Assembly: GCF_013387465.1 (NCBI RefSeq)
Contig: NZ_VYGV01000006.1
Location: 839,638-903,637, forward strand
Source of the DNA: Hydrogenophaga aromaticivorans
GTDB lineage: Bacteria; Pseudomonadota; Gammaproteobacteria; Burkholderiales; Burkholderiaceae_C
Reading direction: 5' to 3'
DNA length: 64,000 bases
Shown piece after piece: positions 11,376 through 20,900 of the stretch (within the stretch, counting starts at the first letter, position 1; each line of letters opens with the position of its first letter). A program made the position numbers and the translations under genes. The notes beneath the pieces are model-generated. The model saw only the letters and a program-made list of their open reading frames with translations. It ran no database searches and was not told where the DNA came from.

Positions 11376-12299
11376 TCATACCGCCCACAAAAATTCTTGC
11401 ACCACGGCGACCTGATCGGGGGCCAACAGCGTTGGCGCGTGTCCGACGCCGGCAAATTCAACACAGCGCGCCCGCGGGCCTCTCTGCCCCATCTCGGATG
11501 CGGTGGCACGGGTCAGCAGATCGGAGTCGGCGCCTCGCAGCAACAGGGTGGGTGCACCGATGGCGTCGTAGAGCGCCCAGAGCGTGCGCTCACCGTCTTG
11601 CACAAACTGCCGAGCGGCCGCCTCTTCCATACCTGTGGTCATCGCTTTGTAAGGCTGTGCGATGGCCGGGTCGTAATGCAGCCACCAGCGCCCATCGCGC
11701 TCGCGCAACATGGGTCGGGAAAAAGCCAGCCACTGGGCCGGCGAATGAGGCCCAAAGCCGGTGGAAATGGAGGCCAGGTAAGCCACCGCGTCCTGCTCGC
11801 TGGTGAACGATGGGTTCTGACCCAGATAGTCGCCAATGCGCTGCAGGGCCGCCCATTCGATCACCGGACCAACATCGTTGAGCACCAGCCGGCGCGGAGC
11901 CAGCGCGGGCTGGGCCGCGATCGCCATGCCGATGAGCCCGCCCATGCTGGTGCCCACCCAGTCGATCGCGGCGTCGGGAGCTTCGGCCCGCACCTGCAGT
12001 ACCAGCGCCGCCAGATCGGCCACGTAGTTGCCCAGCTGGTACGCCATGGGATCGGCCAGCCAGTCGCTGTACCCCCTACCAGCGACATCGACCGCCAGCA
12101 CGCGCGAACGCGGTGTCAGCGCCTGCGCCAGCACATCAAAATCACGCCCCTGACGCGAAAGCCCGTGCACACAGATGACCACATGGCGCCCCTGTGCCTT
12201 CGGGTCGGCTGACCAGTCCCAGAAGGCCATGCGGCGCACCCCACCGTCGCGGGCCGCGGGCCCGCTGACTGGCAAAAATCGAAGCTGTGGTGACTGCAT
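11376..12299 (-). CDS. Alpha/beta hydrolase
   Basis: A 307-aa protein with a classic alpha/beta-hydrolase core. The oxyanion motif is VICVHGLSRQGRDF, the nucleophile elbow is GTSMGGL, the acid is probably Asp in LRGADSDLL, and the histidine lies in GVGHAP. The substrate cannot be told from sequence. It resembles serine-esterase or meta-cleavage hydrolase relatives common in Burkholderiales. It is directly upstream of relA on the same strand and probably co-transcribed. Confidence 0.85.
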   Translation of the reverse strand: MQSPQLRFLPVSGPAARDGGVRRMAFWDWSADPKAQGRHVVICVHGLSRQGRDFDVLAQALTPRSRVLAVDVAGRGYSDWLADPMAYQLGNYVADLAALVLQVRAEAPDAAIDWVGTSMGGLIGMAIAAQPALAPRRLVLNDVGPVIEWAALQRIGDYLGQNPSFTSEQDAVAYLASISTGFGPHSPAQWLAFSRPMLRERDGRWWLHYDPAIAQPYKAMTTGMEEAAARQFVQDGERTLWALYDAIGAPTLLLRGADSDLLTRATASEMGQRGPRARCVEFAGVGHAPTLLAPDQVAVVQEFLWAV

Positions 12300-12378
12300 G
12301 AACCGGGGCCTTCCCTGTGTCTCCGTGATAATGAATCAGGTGTTTTTCAACCTATCGTAATGGAACAGGAGCTTACCC

Positions 12379-13149
12379 ATGCTTGCCAACAAAACTGCCC
12401 TTGTCACCGGTTCCACCAGCGGCATCGGACTGGGCATCGCCAAAGCGCTCGCGCGCCAGGGCGCCAACATCGTGCTCAACGGTTTTGGCGATGTCGAAGG
12501 CCCGAAAGCCGAGATCCTTGCCTTGGGGGTCCAGGTCGCGTACCACGGTGCCGACATGAGCAAGCCCGCCGAGATTGAAGACATGATGAAGTTCGCCGCC
12601 GAAAGGTTCGGGCGAGTGGACATCCTGGTCAACAACGCCGGCATCCAGCACGTGGCGCGGGTTGAAGACTTCCCCGTGGCGAAGTGGGACGCGATCATCG
12701 CGATCAACCTCACCAGCGCCTTCCACGCTTCCCGCTTGGCGATTCCGGCCATGCGCGCGGCCAACTGGGGCCGCATCATCAACGTGGCCTCGGTGCACGG
12801 ACTGGTGGGCTCGGCCGAAAAGTCGGCCTACGTGGCGGCCAAGCACGGTGTGGTCGGCCTGACCAAGGTGACGGCCCTGGAAAACGCGACCTCCGGCGTG
12901 ACCTGCAACGCGATCTGCCCGGGCTGGGTGCTTACGCCACTGGTGCAGAAACAGGTGGACGCCAAGGCGGTTGCACTGGGCGTTTCCAATGAAGAAGCGA
13001 AGAAACTCTTGCTGGGCGAAAAAGAGCCTTCGATGCAGTTCACCACCCCGGAAGAACTGGGTGAACTGGCCGTCTTTTTCTGTTCGCCCGCGGGCAACAA
13101 CGTGCGCGGCGTGGCCTGGAACATGGACGGTGGCTGGGTGGCGCAATAA
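12379..13149 (+). CDS. bdhA: 3-hydroxybutyrate dehydrogenase (SDR family)
   Basis: NAD-dependent interconversion of 3-hydroxybutyrate and acetoacetate in PHB/ketone-body breakdown. The 256-aa short-chain dehydrogenase carries the cofactor motif TGSTSGIGLGIA, NNAG, catalytic Ser in NVASVHGLVG and the YxxxK pair in AYVAAKHG. LNGFGD after the second strand and the CPGWVLTPLVQKQ segment are typical of bacterial BdhA. The Shine-Dalgarno AGGAG lies about 7 nt before the ATG. It is monocistronic, ending at a bidirectional terminator. Confidence 0.92.
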   Translation: MLANKTALVTGSTSGIGLGIAKALARQGANIVLNGFGDVEGPKAEILALGVQVAYHGADMSKPAEIEDMMKFAAERFGRVDILVNNAGIQHVARVEDFPVAKWDAIIAINLTSAFHASRLAIPAMRAANWGRIINVASVHGLVGSAEKSAYVAAKHGVVGLTKVTALENATSGVTCNAICPGWVLTPLVQKQVDAKAVALGVSNEEAKKLLLGEKEPSMQFTTPEELGELAVFFCSPAGNNVRGVAWNMDGGWVAQ

Positions 13150-13168
13150 CACGCCAACCACGGGAAAC

Positions 13169-13193
13169 AAAAGGCCCGCCATGCGGGCCTTTT
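13169..13193. terminator. Bidirectional terminator between bdhA and SIMPL gene
   Basis: AAAAGGCCCGC / GCGGGCCTTTT perfect stem with a 3-nt loop. It has a T-run on one strand and an A-run on the other and lies between convergent genes. Confidence 0.9.
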
Positions 13194-13211
13194 GACTGGG
13201 AGCCGCGTTAC

Positions 13212-13970
13212 TCAACGCAGCTGGATCGAACCGGACACGGTCACGCTCACCATGCTTTTGCCCGCCTCGACCGGCACCGGGGCATCGGCCATCGAGCTCT
13301 TGGCTTCCATGGCCATCATGCGCGGGCGCACCGGTCCACCGCCTTGGTCGGCCGAACTGACCGAGACCTCGCGCAGGGTGTAGCCACTGAAACCAAAACC
13401 CTTGGCCACTTCAGCGGCCTTGCCTTTGAAGCGCTCGATCGCCTGCCCCTGCACATCCGATTCAAGTCGCTGCTGGGCCTTGCGCGAAAGTGAAAAACCC
13501 ACATCGCCCATCGTGAGCGTCTGGATCTTCCCGGCCGTGCTGCTGATGCGGCCAAAGTCGCGCCCCTCCAGCCACAGTTCGGCGCTGCCCCGCCAACCGT
13601 TGATCTTGCCGTTGGTGCCATAACGCGGATACAGGCTGAACTGCCCGGTCCGCAGTTCCAGCAACTCCGGCTGCGCCGCCGGCCGGGCCACGGCCAGCGC
13701 CGCGTCCAGCGCCTGTTTGAGCTGACTCTGGACCGCGGTGGCGTCGTTGCCTTCGCGCGTGGTGCTCAGGCTCATGGCAAGCCAGTCCTGCTCGACCTCC
13801 AGAAAGCTGCTCGCGGACAGGTTCACCACATGGGCCGGATCATGGGCCACAGCGGGGGTCTGAGCCCATCCAGCCGACAGCAGCCCGCCACAAGCCAACG
13901 CGACCAGCAGCGAGCGAGCAGGAACAAATGAAATTTCAGCGCCGTTTTTCTTCAGGAAGGTTTTCTGCAT
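13212..13970 (-). CDS. SIMPL domain (DUF541) periplasmic protein
   Basis: A 252-aa protein with an N-terminal signal-type hydrophobic segment (SLLVALACGGLLSAGWAQ), so probably exported. The body matches the SIMPL/DUF541 family: VVNLSASSFLEVEQDWLAM near the start and the final beta strand VSVTVSGSIQLR. Family members are periplasmic or outer-membrane proteins (for example YggE) tied to oxidative stress, but the molecular role is unclear. It lies 6 bp downstream of a small secreted-protein gene and probably forms an operon with it. Confidence 0.85.
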   Translation of the reverse strand: MQKTFLKKNGAEISFVPARSLLVALACGGLLSAGWAQTPAVAHDPAHVVNLSASSFLEVEQDWLAMSLSTTREGNDATAVQSQLKQALDAALAVARPAAQPELLELRTGQFSLYPRYGTNGKINGWRGSAELWLEGRDFGRISSTAGKIQTLTMGDVGFSLSRKAQQRLESDVQGQAIERFKGKAAEVAKGFGFSGYTLREVSVSSADQGGGPVRPRMMAMEAKSSMADAPVPVEAGKSMVSVTVSGSIQLR

Positions 13971-13976
13971 GGCACT

Positions 13977-14267
13977 CTACTTTCTCGGCTGTTGATCAAA
14001 CGACTGGTTGCGCAACTGCTCGCGCAACCGCTGCCGTTCTTCGGCCGAGAGTCGGTAGGGTTTGACTTCCTCCGCGTCACTGTCGCTGTCCGAATAGCGC
14101 AAGGCATCACGCAGCCGCAACGGGCCACGCGGTTCGCCCACGGGAGCCTCCAAAGGCAGCACCATGACCGCCGCCTGAACCTGATCCTGATGTGCGGGTT
14201 TCTCCTCAGCGCCGACCATGGGCGAGAGACACAGCAAAAGACTTCCCAGAGAAAAAACCAGCTTCAT
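13977..14267 (-). CDS. Small putative secreted protein of unknown function
   Basis: Ninety-six residues from ATG at 14267 (MKLVFSLGSLLLCLSPMVGA), which gives a clean signal peptide ending near AEEKPAHQ. A start 5 codons upstream is possible and the frame is open further, but that extension has no coding character. The mature part is acidic in the middle (YSDSDSDAEEVKPYRLS) and ends in an arginine/glutamine-rich helix. No family is recognised. The 6-bp gap to the SIMPL gene suggests co-expression. Confidence 0.6.
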   Translation of the reverse strand: MKLVFSLGSLLLCLSPMVGAEEKPAHQDQVQAAVMVLPLEAPVGEPRGPLRLRDALRYSDSDSDAEEVKPYRLSAEERQRLREQLRNQSFDQQPRK

Positions 14268-14343
14268 GTTGGAACGGGGCATGGATAAAAGCACCATTGT
14301 GGGAGGCAAGCATGGTAACGGTCCTGACCCCTTGGGCAACATT

Positions 14344-14417
14344 TGTAACAGCCTGTCAAGAACACAAAAAACGTGGCCTGACAAGCACTTGCCGCTGCCA
14401 CAATGGCCTCTGTTACA
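14344..14417 (+). promoter_or_regulatory. Inverted TGTAACAG / CTGTTACA pair upstream of ompR
   Basis: TGTAACAG at 14344-14351 and its exact complement CTGTTACA at 14410-14417 flank the ompR promoter region. The TGTAACA core resembles known OmpR half-sites, so autoregulation is possible. This is inference. Confidence 0.4.
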
Positions 14418-14436
14418 TTTTCCGAGAGTTGCTGCC

Positions 14437-15168
14437 ATGCCACAAACCAACACCCGCCCGAACAAGATCCTGGTCGTTGACGACGACGTCCGCATCCGCG
14501 ATCTGCTGCGCCGTTACCTGATGCAGGAAGGCTTTGAGGTGATGCTGGCCGAAGACGGCAAGGCCCTCAACCGCGTGCTGCAACGCGAAGCGGTGGACCT
14601 GATCGTGCTCGACCTCATGATGCCCGGCGAAGACGGCCTGTCCATCTGCCGCCGCCTGCGCGCCAACGCCGACCGCACGCCCATCATCATGCTGACCGCC
14701 AAGAGCGAAGACGTGGACCGCATCGTCGGGCTCGAAGTCGGCGCCGACGACTACCTGGGCAAGCCCTTCAATCCGCGCGAACTGCTGGCCCGCATCCACG
14801 CCGTGCTGCGCCGCCGCCCGCCCACCGAAGTGCCCGGCGCGCCGTCGCAGGACGCCGAGATGGTGACCTTCGGCCCATTCGAGTTCGACCTGAGCCTGCG
14901 CACCCTGCGCAAGGAAGGCGTCGACCTGCCCCTGACCACCGGCGAGTTCGCCATGCTCAAGGCCCTGGTGCGCCACCCGCGCCAGCCGCTGTCGCGCGAG
15001 AAGCTGGCCCAGCTCGCCCGCGGCCGTGAGTTCGAACCGTTCGACCGCAGCCTGGACGTGCAGGTGTCGCGCCTGCGCAAGCTGATTGAAGAAGACGCCG
15101 CTTCGCCGCGCTACCTCCAGACCGTCTGGGGCGTGGGCTACGTCTTCGTGCCGGACGGCAACGCCTGA
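14437..15168 (+). CDS. ompR: Response regulator OmpR
   Basis: A 243-aa OmpR-type DNA-binding response regulator. The receiver domain shows the acidic pocket VVDDD, phospho-acceptor Asp in LIVLDLMMPGEDG, and K in GKPFNPREL. The C-terminal winged helix reads LTTGEFAMLKAL, LDVQVSRLRKLIEEDA and TVWGVGYVFVPD. The start at 14437 (MPQTNTRPNKILVVDDD) is chosen because the longer open frame upstream lacks coding features. The stop TGA overlaps the envZ ATG as TGATG, so the two are translationally coupled. Confidence 0.93.
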   Translation: MPQTNTRPNKILVVDDDVRIRDLLRRYLMQEGFEVMLAEDGKALNRVLQREAVDLIVLDLMMPGEDGLSICRRLRANADRTPIIMLTAKSEDVDRIVGLEVGADDYLGKPFNPRELLARIHAVLRRRPPTEVPGAPSQDAEMVTFGPFEFDLSLRTLRKEGVDLPLTTGEFAMLKALVRHPRQPLSREKLAQLARGREFEPFDRSLDVQVSRLRKLIEEDAASPRYLQTVWGVGYVFVPDGNA

Positions 15169-16571
15169 TGTCCGAAGAGTCACGCGTTCCATTTGAAACC
15201 CAGCCCGCGGCCCTCGAAACGGTCCCGGCGCCACTGGACAGCCGTCCGCCCAGAGAAGTCAGCCTCTTCTGGCGCACGTTTTTCCTGCTGGCCATGCTGC
15301 TGCTGGGGTGCATCATCGCGTGGCTGCAGACCTTTCGGGCCCTGGAGTTTGAACCCCGTGCACTGCAAAGTGCCCAGCAACTGGCCTCGCTGGTCAACCT
15401 CACACGGGCTGGGCTGATCCACGCCGACTCCATCGCGCGGGTGTCCCTGGTCAAGACGCTGGCCGACGAAGAGAAGGTGCGCATCGCACCGCGCGAGCCC
15501 GGCGACACCTACCGGCTCTACAACACCGACTCCCTCAGCCGCCGCATCAGCGAACAGGTCAAGGCCCGCCTGGGTCCGGACACCGTGGTGGCGCGCGAGG
15601 TGAACAACACGGCCGGTCTGTGGATCGGGTTCAGCATCGACAGCGACCCCTACTGGCTGCAGACCGACCCCTCACGCGTCGAACTGGTGGCCGGCATCAC
15701 CTGGCTGATCTGGCTCGGCACGGCCGCCCTGCTCTCCCTGGCCGGCGCCGCCCTGATTGCGCGGCTGATCAACCGCCCGTTGAAAAAACTCTCGTTTGCC
15801 GCCAGCCGCGTGCGCGAAGGCGATTTCAACGCCAGCCAGCTCAACGAAACGGTCGCCACCAGTGAAATCCGCCAGGTCAACATCGGCTTCAACCGCATGG
15901 CCCAGCGGCTCTCCAAGATCGAGCAGGACCGCGCACTCATGCTCGCCGGCATTTCCCACGACCTGCGCACACCCCTGGCGCGCTTGCGGCTGGAAACCGA
16001 GATGAGCGTGGGCGACCCGCAGGCGCGGGAACACATGGCGGCCGACATCGAACAGGTCAACGCCATCATCGACAAGTTCCTCGATTACGCGCGCCCCGAC
16101 CACCTGGAGCCCGAGCGCGTGAGCCTCAACCAGGTCATCGACGCCGCCGTGTTTTCGCTCGGCAGCGCGCCGGACGTGGAGGTGCACACGAGCATCCCAG
16201 CCGACACGGTGGTCATGGGCGACGCTGTGGAACTGCACCGCGTGTTCTCCAACCTGCTGGAAAACGCCCAGCGCTACGGCAGGGAACCAGAAAGCGGCCG
16301 GGTGCGGATCGAGATCGCCGCCCGCAAGAAAGACGACTGGGTGCTGATCAAACTGCGCGATCACGGCACCGGCGTGGTCCCTGAAATGCTGGCCCAGCTG
16401 ACGCAGCCGTTCTTCCGCGGCGACGCCTCCCGGACCTCGGCCACCGGCACCGGCCTGGGACTGGCCATCGTCGAGCGCGCGATTGCCCGGATGGGCGGGC
16501 GCTTTGCGCTGGCCAACAGCAGCACCGGCGGACTGGCCGCCCACATCAAGCTGCCGCTGGCCAAACCCTGA
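15168..16571 (+). CDS. envZ: Sensor histidine kinase EnvZ
   Basis: Membrane sensor kinase partner of OmpR, 467 aa. It has a first transmembrane helix around residues 35-60, a periplasmic segment, a second transmembrane helix (LIWLGTAALLSLAGAALIA), a HAMP domain (INRPLKKLSFAASRVREGDF), the H-box GISHDLRTPLARLRLE, N-box SNLLENAQRYG and G-box GTGLGLAIVERA. It starts within the ompR stop codon. It ends 12 bp before the convergent ispF. Confidence 0.93.
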   Translation: MSEESRVPFETQPAALETVPAPLDSRPPREVSLFWRTFFLLAMLLLGCIIAWLQTFRALEFEPRALQSAQQLASLVNLTRAGLIHADSIARVSLVKTLADEEKVRIAPREPGDTYRLYNTDSLSRRISEQVKARLGPDTVVAREVNNTAGLWIGFSIDSDPYWLQTDPSRVELVAGITWLIWLGTAALLSLAGAALIARLINRPLKKLSFAASRVREGDFNASQLNETVATSEIRQVNIGFNRMAQRLSKIEQDRALMLAGISHDLRTPLARLRLETEMSVGDPQAREHMAADIEQVNAIIDKFLDYARPDHLEPERVSLNQVIDAAVFSLGSAPDVEVHTSIPADTVVMGDAVELHRVFSNLLENAQRYGREPESGRVRIEIAARKKDDWVLIKLRDHGTGVVPEMLAQLTQPFFRGDASRTSATGTGLGLAIVERAIARMGGRFALANSSTGGLAAHIKLPLAKP

Positions 16572-16583
16572 CTTGAAGCCCGC

Positions 16584-17081
16584 TCAGGGCACCCTGGTCA
16601 GCAGGACCACCGCCCGGGCTTCGATCGACAGACCCTGTCCCACAGGCCCCAGCTTTTCGGCGGTCTTGGCTTTCACGTTAACCTGTTGGACCGCCACGCC
16701 CAGCGCGCGCGCGATGGCATCGCCCATGGCGGCGATGTGGGGTGCCAATTTGGGTGCCTGTGCGATCACAGTGCTGTCGATGTTGCCGACCTCGAAACCG
16801 GTCGCGCGCACGCGTCGCATCGTTTCGGCCAGCAGCATGCGGGAATCAGCGCCCTTGAAGCGCTCGTCGGTGTCCGGGAAGTGGCGACCGATATCGCCCA
16901 GCCCGGCTGCCCCCAGCAGCGCATCGGTGATGGCATGCAACAGCACGTCGGCGTCCGAATGGCCGAGCAGGCCCAGGGGGTGGGGAATGGTGACACCGCC
17001 GATGATCAGCGGGCGGCCGGGCACCAGGGCGTGCACGTCCCAGCCCTCGCCGATGCGGAACGGAAGAAGCACCTGGGTCAT
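16584..17081 (-). CDS. ispF: 2-C-methyl-D-erythritol 2,4-cyclodiphosphate synthase
   Basis: MEP-pathway enzyme of isoprenoid synthesis, 165 aa from ATG at 17081. Metal ligands are visible in [13 protein letters not shown], and the family signature is [19 protein letters not shown] and [11 protein letters not shown]. The start is fixed by AGGAG 6 nt upstream and by the ATGA overlap with the ispD stop; the longer open frame upstream lies inside ispD. Confidence 0.95.
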   Translation of the reverse strand: MTQVLLPFRIGEGWDVHALVPGRPLIIGGVTIPHPLGLLGHSDADVLLHAITDALLGAAGLGDIGRHFPDTDERFKGADSRMLLAETMRRVRATGFEVGNIDSTVIAQAPKLAPHIAAMGDAIARALGVAVQQVNVKAKTAEKLGPVGQGLSIEARAVVLLTRVP

Positions 17082-17800
17082 GAACGGCTCCTGAGAATGG
17101 CCTCGGCCAAGGCAAAGTCTTCCGGGTAGGTGACCTTGAAATTCTGCGCGCTGCCGGGCACCAGCAGCGGCTTCTGCCCCGCCAGCTCCATGGCGCTGGC
17201 CTCGTCGGTCACGCCGGCAAATCCGGTATCGGCCTGCGCGGCCAGTGCCGCTCGCAAGGCGCCGATGCGGAACATCTGCGGCGTCTGTGCCAGCCACTTG
17301 TCCGACCGGTCCACCGTCGCGGCCACACGGCCACCGGCTTCGGACTTGAGCGTGTCGGGCAGCTTGAGCGCCAGCAGGCCGCCCACAGCGTCTGCCAGGC
17401 AGGCGTCGATCAGCGCCTCAATCTGCGCCGGGGTGATCAGGCAGCGCGCCGCGTCGTGCACCAGCACCCAGTCGCTGGCGTCGGCTCCGCTGTCCAGCAA
17501 GGCCTGCAGACCATGAAACACGCTGGCTGCGCGCGTGCTGCCGCCCACCCGGGCGAGCTGGATGTGAGGGTCGTCAACGCTCAAAAAGCGGTCACCGGGC
17601 GCCACCACCACCAGACAGCGCTCAATGCGGTCGACCGCCTGAAACGCCGCCAGCGTGTGCAGCACCATGGGCAGTCCGGCCACGGGCTGGTATTGCTTGG
17701 GCGCGGCGGTGCCAGCGCGCGAACCCGAGCCTGCGCAGGGCAGCAGGGCATGGCAACGGGGTGCCGGGTTGGGGGGAATGGTGAGAGGGGCTTCGGTCAT
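17078..17800 (-). CDS. ispD: 2-C-methyl-D-erythritol 4-phosphate cytidylyltransferase
   Basis: MEP-pathway cytidylyltransferase. From ATG at 17800 ([12 protein letters not shown]) it has 240 aa; a start 14 codons earlier is possible. Nucleotide-binding motif [20 protein letters not shown], substrate segment VHDAARCLI and the C-terminal [14 protein letters not shown] are diagnostic. Its stop overlaps the ispF start by 4 nt. Upstream, facing mfd, is a perfect 13-bp inverted repeat. Confidence 0.94.
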   Translation of the reverse strand: MTEAPLTIPPNPAPRCHALLPCAGSGSRAGTAAPKQYQPVAGLPMVLHTLAAFQAVDRIERCLVVVAPGDRFLSVDDPHIQLARVGGSTRAASVFHGLQALLDSGADASDWVLVHDAARCLITPAQIEALIDACLADAVGGLLALKLPDTLKSEAGGRVAATVDRSDKWLAQTPQMFRIGALRAALAAQADTGFAGVTDEASAMELAGQKPLLVPGSAQNFKVTYPEDFALAEAILRSRS

Positions 17801-17831
17801 GGAGTGACCGCATTCTAGAATCACCTCTTTC

Positions 17832-17861
17832 ACACCCCCCACCTCAGCAGGTGGGGGGTGT
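17832..17861. repeat. Perfect 13-bp inverted repeat between ispD and mfd
   Basis: ACACCCCCCACCT at 17832-17844 and its exact complement at 17849-17861, with a 4-nt loop CAGC. It lies between two divergent genes, where a terminator is not expected, and no long T-run follows on either strand. It could be an operator, an mRNA 5' hairpin of mfd or a mobile palindrome. Confidence 0.75.
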
Positions 17862-17923
17862 TTGTCATGGGAGCGGCAAGGCCCGAGGTCTTGCCGCCCA
17901 CACCGCGCGAGCCACCAACGTCC

Positions 17924-20900
17924 ATGGACCTGCCCAAACTCACCCCCGGCAAACGCTTCACCCTGCCCCGCCCCAGCGGCGCGGCCGACGCCTTGTTGCT
18001 GGCCCAGCTCGCCGCGCGCGAAAAAGCGGCCGGCCGCCTAACGGCCATCGTCACCGCCGACGCCACCGACGCGCAGCGCCTGATCGACGAGATGGCGTTC
18101 TTTGCGCCGGGCCTGCGCTGCGCGCTGTTCCCGGACTGGGAGACCCTGCCCTACGACACGTTTTCGCCGCACCAGGACCTGATCTCCGAGCGCCTGGCCA
18201 CGCTCTGGCGCATCCAGCAGCACGACAAGGACACCGGTGCCGACGTGGTGCTGGTGCCCGCCACCACCGCGCTGTACCGGCTGGCGCCACCGTCCTTCCT
18301 GGCGGGCTACACCTTCCAGTTCAAGGTCAAGCAGAAGCTCGACGAAGCCAAGCTCAAGGGCCAGCTCACGCTCGCCGGCTACCAGCACGTGACCCAGGTG
18401 GTGAGCCCGGGCGAATACGCGGTGCGCGGCGGCCTGATCGATCTCTTCCCCATGGGCTCGCAGGTGCCCTACCGCGTGGACCTGTTCGACGACGAGATCG
18501 ACAGCATCCGCACCTTCGATCCCGACAGCCAGCGCAGCCTCTACCCGGTGCCCGAGGTGCGGCTGCTGCCCGGGCGCGAGTTCCCGATGGACGATGCGGC
18601 GCGCGCCAAATTCCGCAGCCGCTGGCGCGAACTGCTGGACGGCGACCCGACCAAGAGCCGCGTCTACAAGGACATGGGCAACGGCGTGGCCACCGCCGGT
18701 ATCGAGTACTACCTGCCGCTGTTCTTCGAACAGACCGCGACCGTCTTCGATTACCTGGGCGAAGCGGCCACGGTGGTGCTGCACGGCGATCTGGAGCCTG
18801 CCTTCCAGCGCTTCTGGCAGGACACGCAGGACCGCTACCGCCTCGTCAAGGGCGACCCCGAGCGCCCGGCGCTGCCGCCCGAGAGCCTGTTCCTCTCGGC
18901 CGAGCAGTTCTACACCGGGGCCAACGCGCACGCGCAGCTCGCCATCCGCCCGGCGGTGGAGGACGTGGCGGACAACGCCTTCGCCCAGAAGCTGGGCGAC
19001 CTCTCGGTGGTGCGTGGCGCCGAAGACCCGCTCTCCCGCCTGCAGAACCACATCCGCAACACCCCGCACCGCGTGCTGCTGCTGGCCGAAAGCGATGGCC
19101 GGCGCGAGAGCCTGCTGGACTTCCTGCGCGCCAGCGGCCTGAACCCGTCAGCGTTCGATTCGCTCGCCGAGTTCCAGGCCAGCGACGAAAAGACCGGCAT
19201 CGCCACCTCGGTGCTCACGGTCGGCTTCAGCTCGCTGGAAGACGGCATCGACTTCGTCACCGAAACCGAACTCTTCGCCGCAGGCCCGACCACGCGCCGG
19301 CGCAAGAAGCAGGAACAGGTCAGCGACGTCGATGCGCTGATCAAGGACCTGAGCGAACTCAATGTGGGCGACCCGGTGGTGCACAACGCGCACGGCATCG
19401 GCCGCTACCGCGGCCTGGTCCACATGGACATGGGCGAAAAGAACCCGGACGGCACGCCGGCGCTGATGGAGTTCCTGCACCTCGAATACGCCGACAAGGC
19501 CGTGCTCTACGTGCCCGTGAGCCAGCTGCAGCTGATCGGCCGTTACACCGGCGTGAGCGCCGACGAGGCACCGCTGCACCGCCTGGGCAGCGGCCAGTGG
19601 GAGAAAGCCAAACGCAAGGCCGCCGAGCAGGTGCGCGACGCCGCCGCCGAGCTGCTGAACATCTACGCCCGCCGCGCCGCGCGCCAGGGCCATGCGTTCC
19701 GCTTTTCGGCGCAGGACTACGAGATCTTCGCCAACGATTTCGGCTTTGACGAAACCGCCGACCAGCGCGGCGCGATCCACGCCGTGATCCAGGACATGAT
19801 CAGCCCGCGACCGATGGACCGACTGGTGTGCGGCGACGTGGGCTTTGGCAAGACCGAGGTGGCCTTGCGCGCCGCCTTCGTGGCCGTCACGGGCGGGCGC
19901 CAGGTGGCCTTTCTCGCGCCCACCACGCTGCTGGCCGAGCAGCACTACCAGACGCTGGTGGACCGCTTCGGCAAGTGGCCGGTGAAGATCGCCGAGATGA
20001 GCCGCTTCCGCTCGCAGAAAGAAATCACCGCGGCACAGAAAGGCATCGCCGACGGCTCGGTGGACATCGTCGTCGGCACGCACAAGCTGCTGAGCGAGAA
20101 GACGCAGTTCAAAGACCTCGGCCTGCTCATCATCGACGAGGAACACCGCTTCGGCGTGCGCCACAAGGAGCAGATGAAGGCCCTGCGCGCCGAGGTCGAT
20201 GTGCTCACGCTCACCGCCACGCCGATCCCGCGCACGCTGGGGATGGCGCTTGAAGGCCTGCGTGACCTGTCGGTCATCGCCACCGCGCCACAGCGCCGCC
20301 TGGCGATCAAGACCTTTGTGCGCAGCGAGAGCAACGGCGTGATCCGCGAGGCAGTGTTGCGTGAGTTGAAGCGCGGCGGGCAGGTCTACTTCCTGCACAA
20401 CGAGGTCGAGACGATCGAGAACCGCAAGCAGAAGCTCGAAGAGATCCTGCCCGAGGCGCGCATCGCCATCGCCCACGGCCAGATGCCCGAGCGCGACCTG
20501 GAGCGCGTGATGCGCGACTTTGTGGCCCAGCGCTACAACCTGCTGCTGTGCTCCACCATCATCGAGACCGGCATCGACGTGCCCACGGCCAACACCATCG
20601 TCATGAGCCGGGCCGACAAGTTCGGCCTGGCCCAGCTGCACCAGCTGCGCGGCCGCGTCGGCCGCAGCCACCACCAGGCCTACGCCTACCTCATGGTCCC
20701 GGACATCGAAGGGCTGACCAAACAGGCCGCGCAGCGCCTCGACGCGATCCAGCAGATGGAAGAGCTCGGCAGCGGCTTCTACCTCGCCATGCACGACCTG
20801 GAAATCCGCGGGGCCGGCGAGGTGCTGGGCGAGAACCAGAGCGGCAACATGCTGGAAGTCGGCTTCCAGCTCTACAACGAGATGCTCAACGAAGCCGTGC

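Noticed and set aside
13977..14495. Long form (172 aa) of the small secreted protein
   Set aside because: The upstream 76 residues lack coding character and cross the ompR promoter region; the shorter form has a proper signal peptide.
17851..19749. 632-codon frame overlapping the start of mfd on the same strand
   Set aside because: Arg/Pro/Ala-rich shadow in another frame; mfd motifs lie in the other frame.
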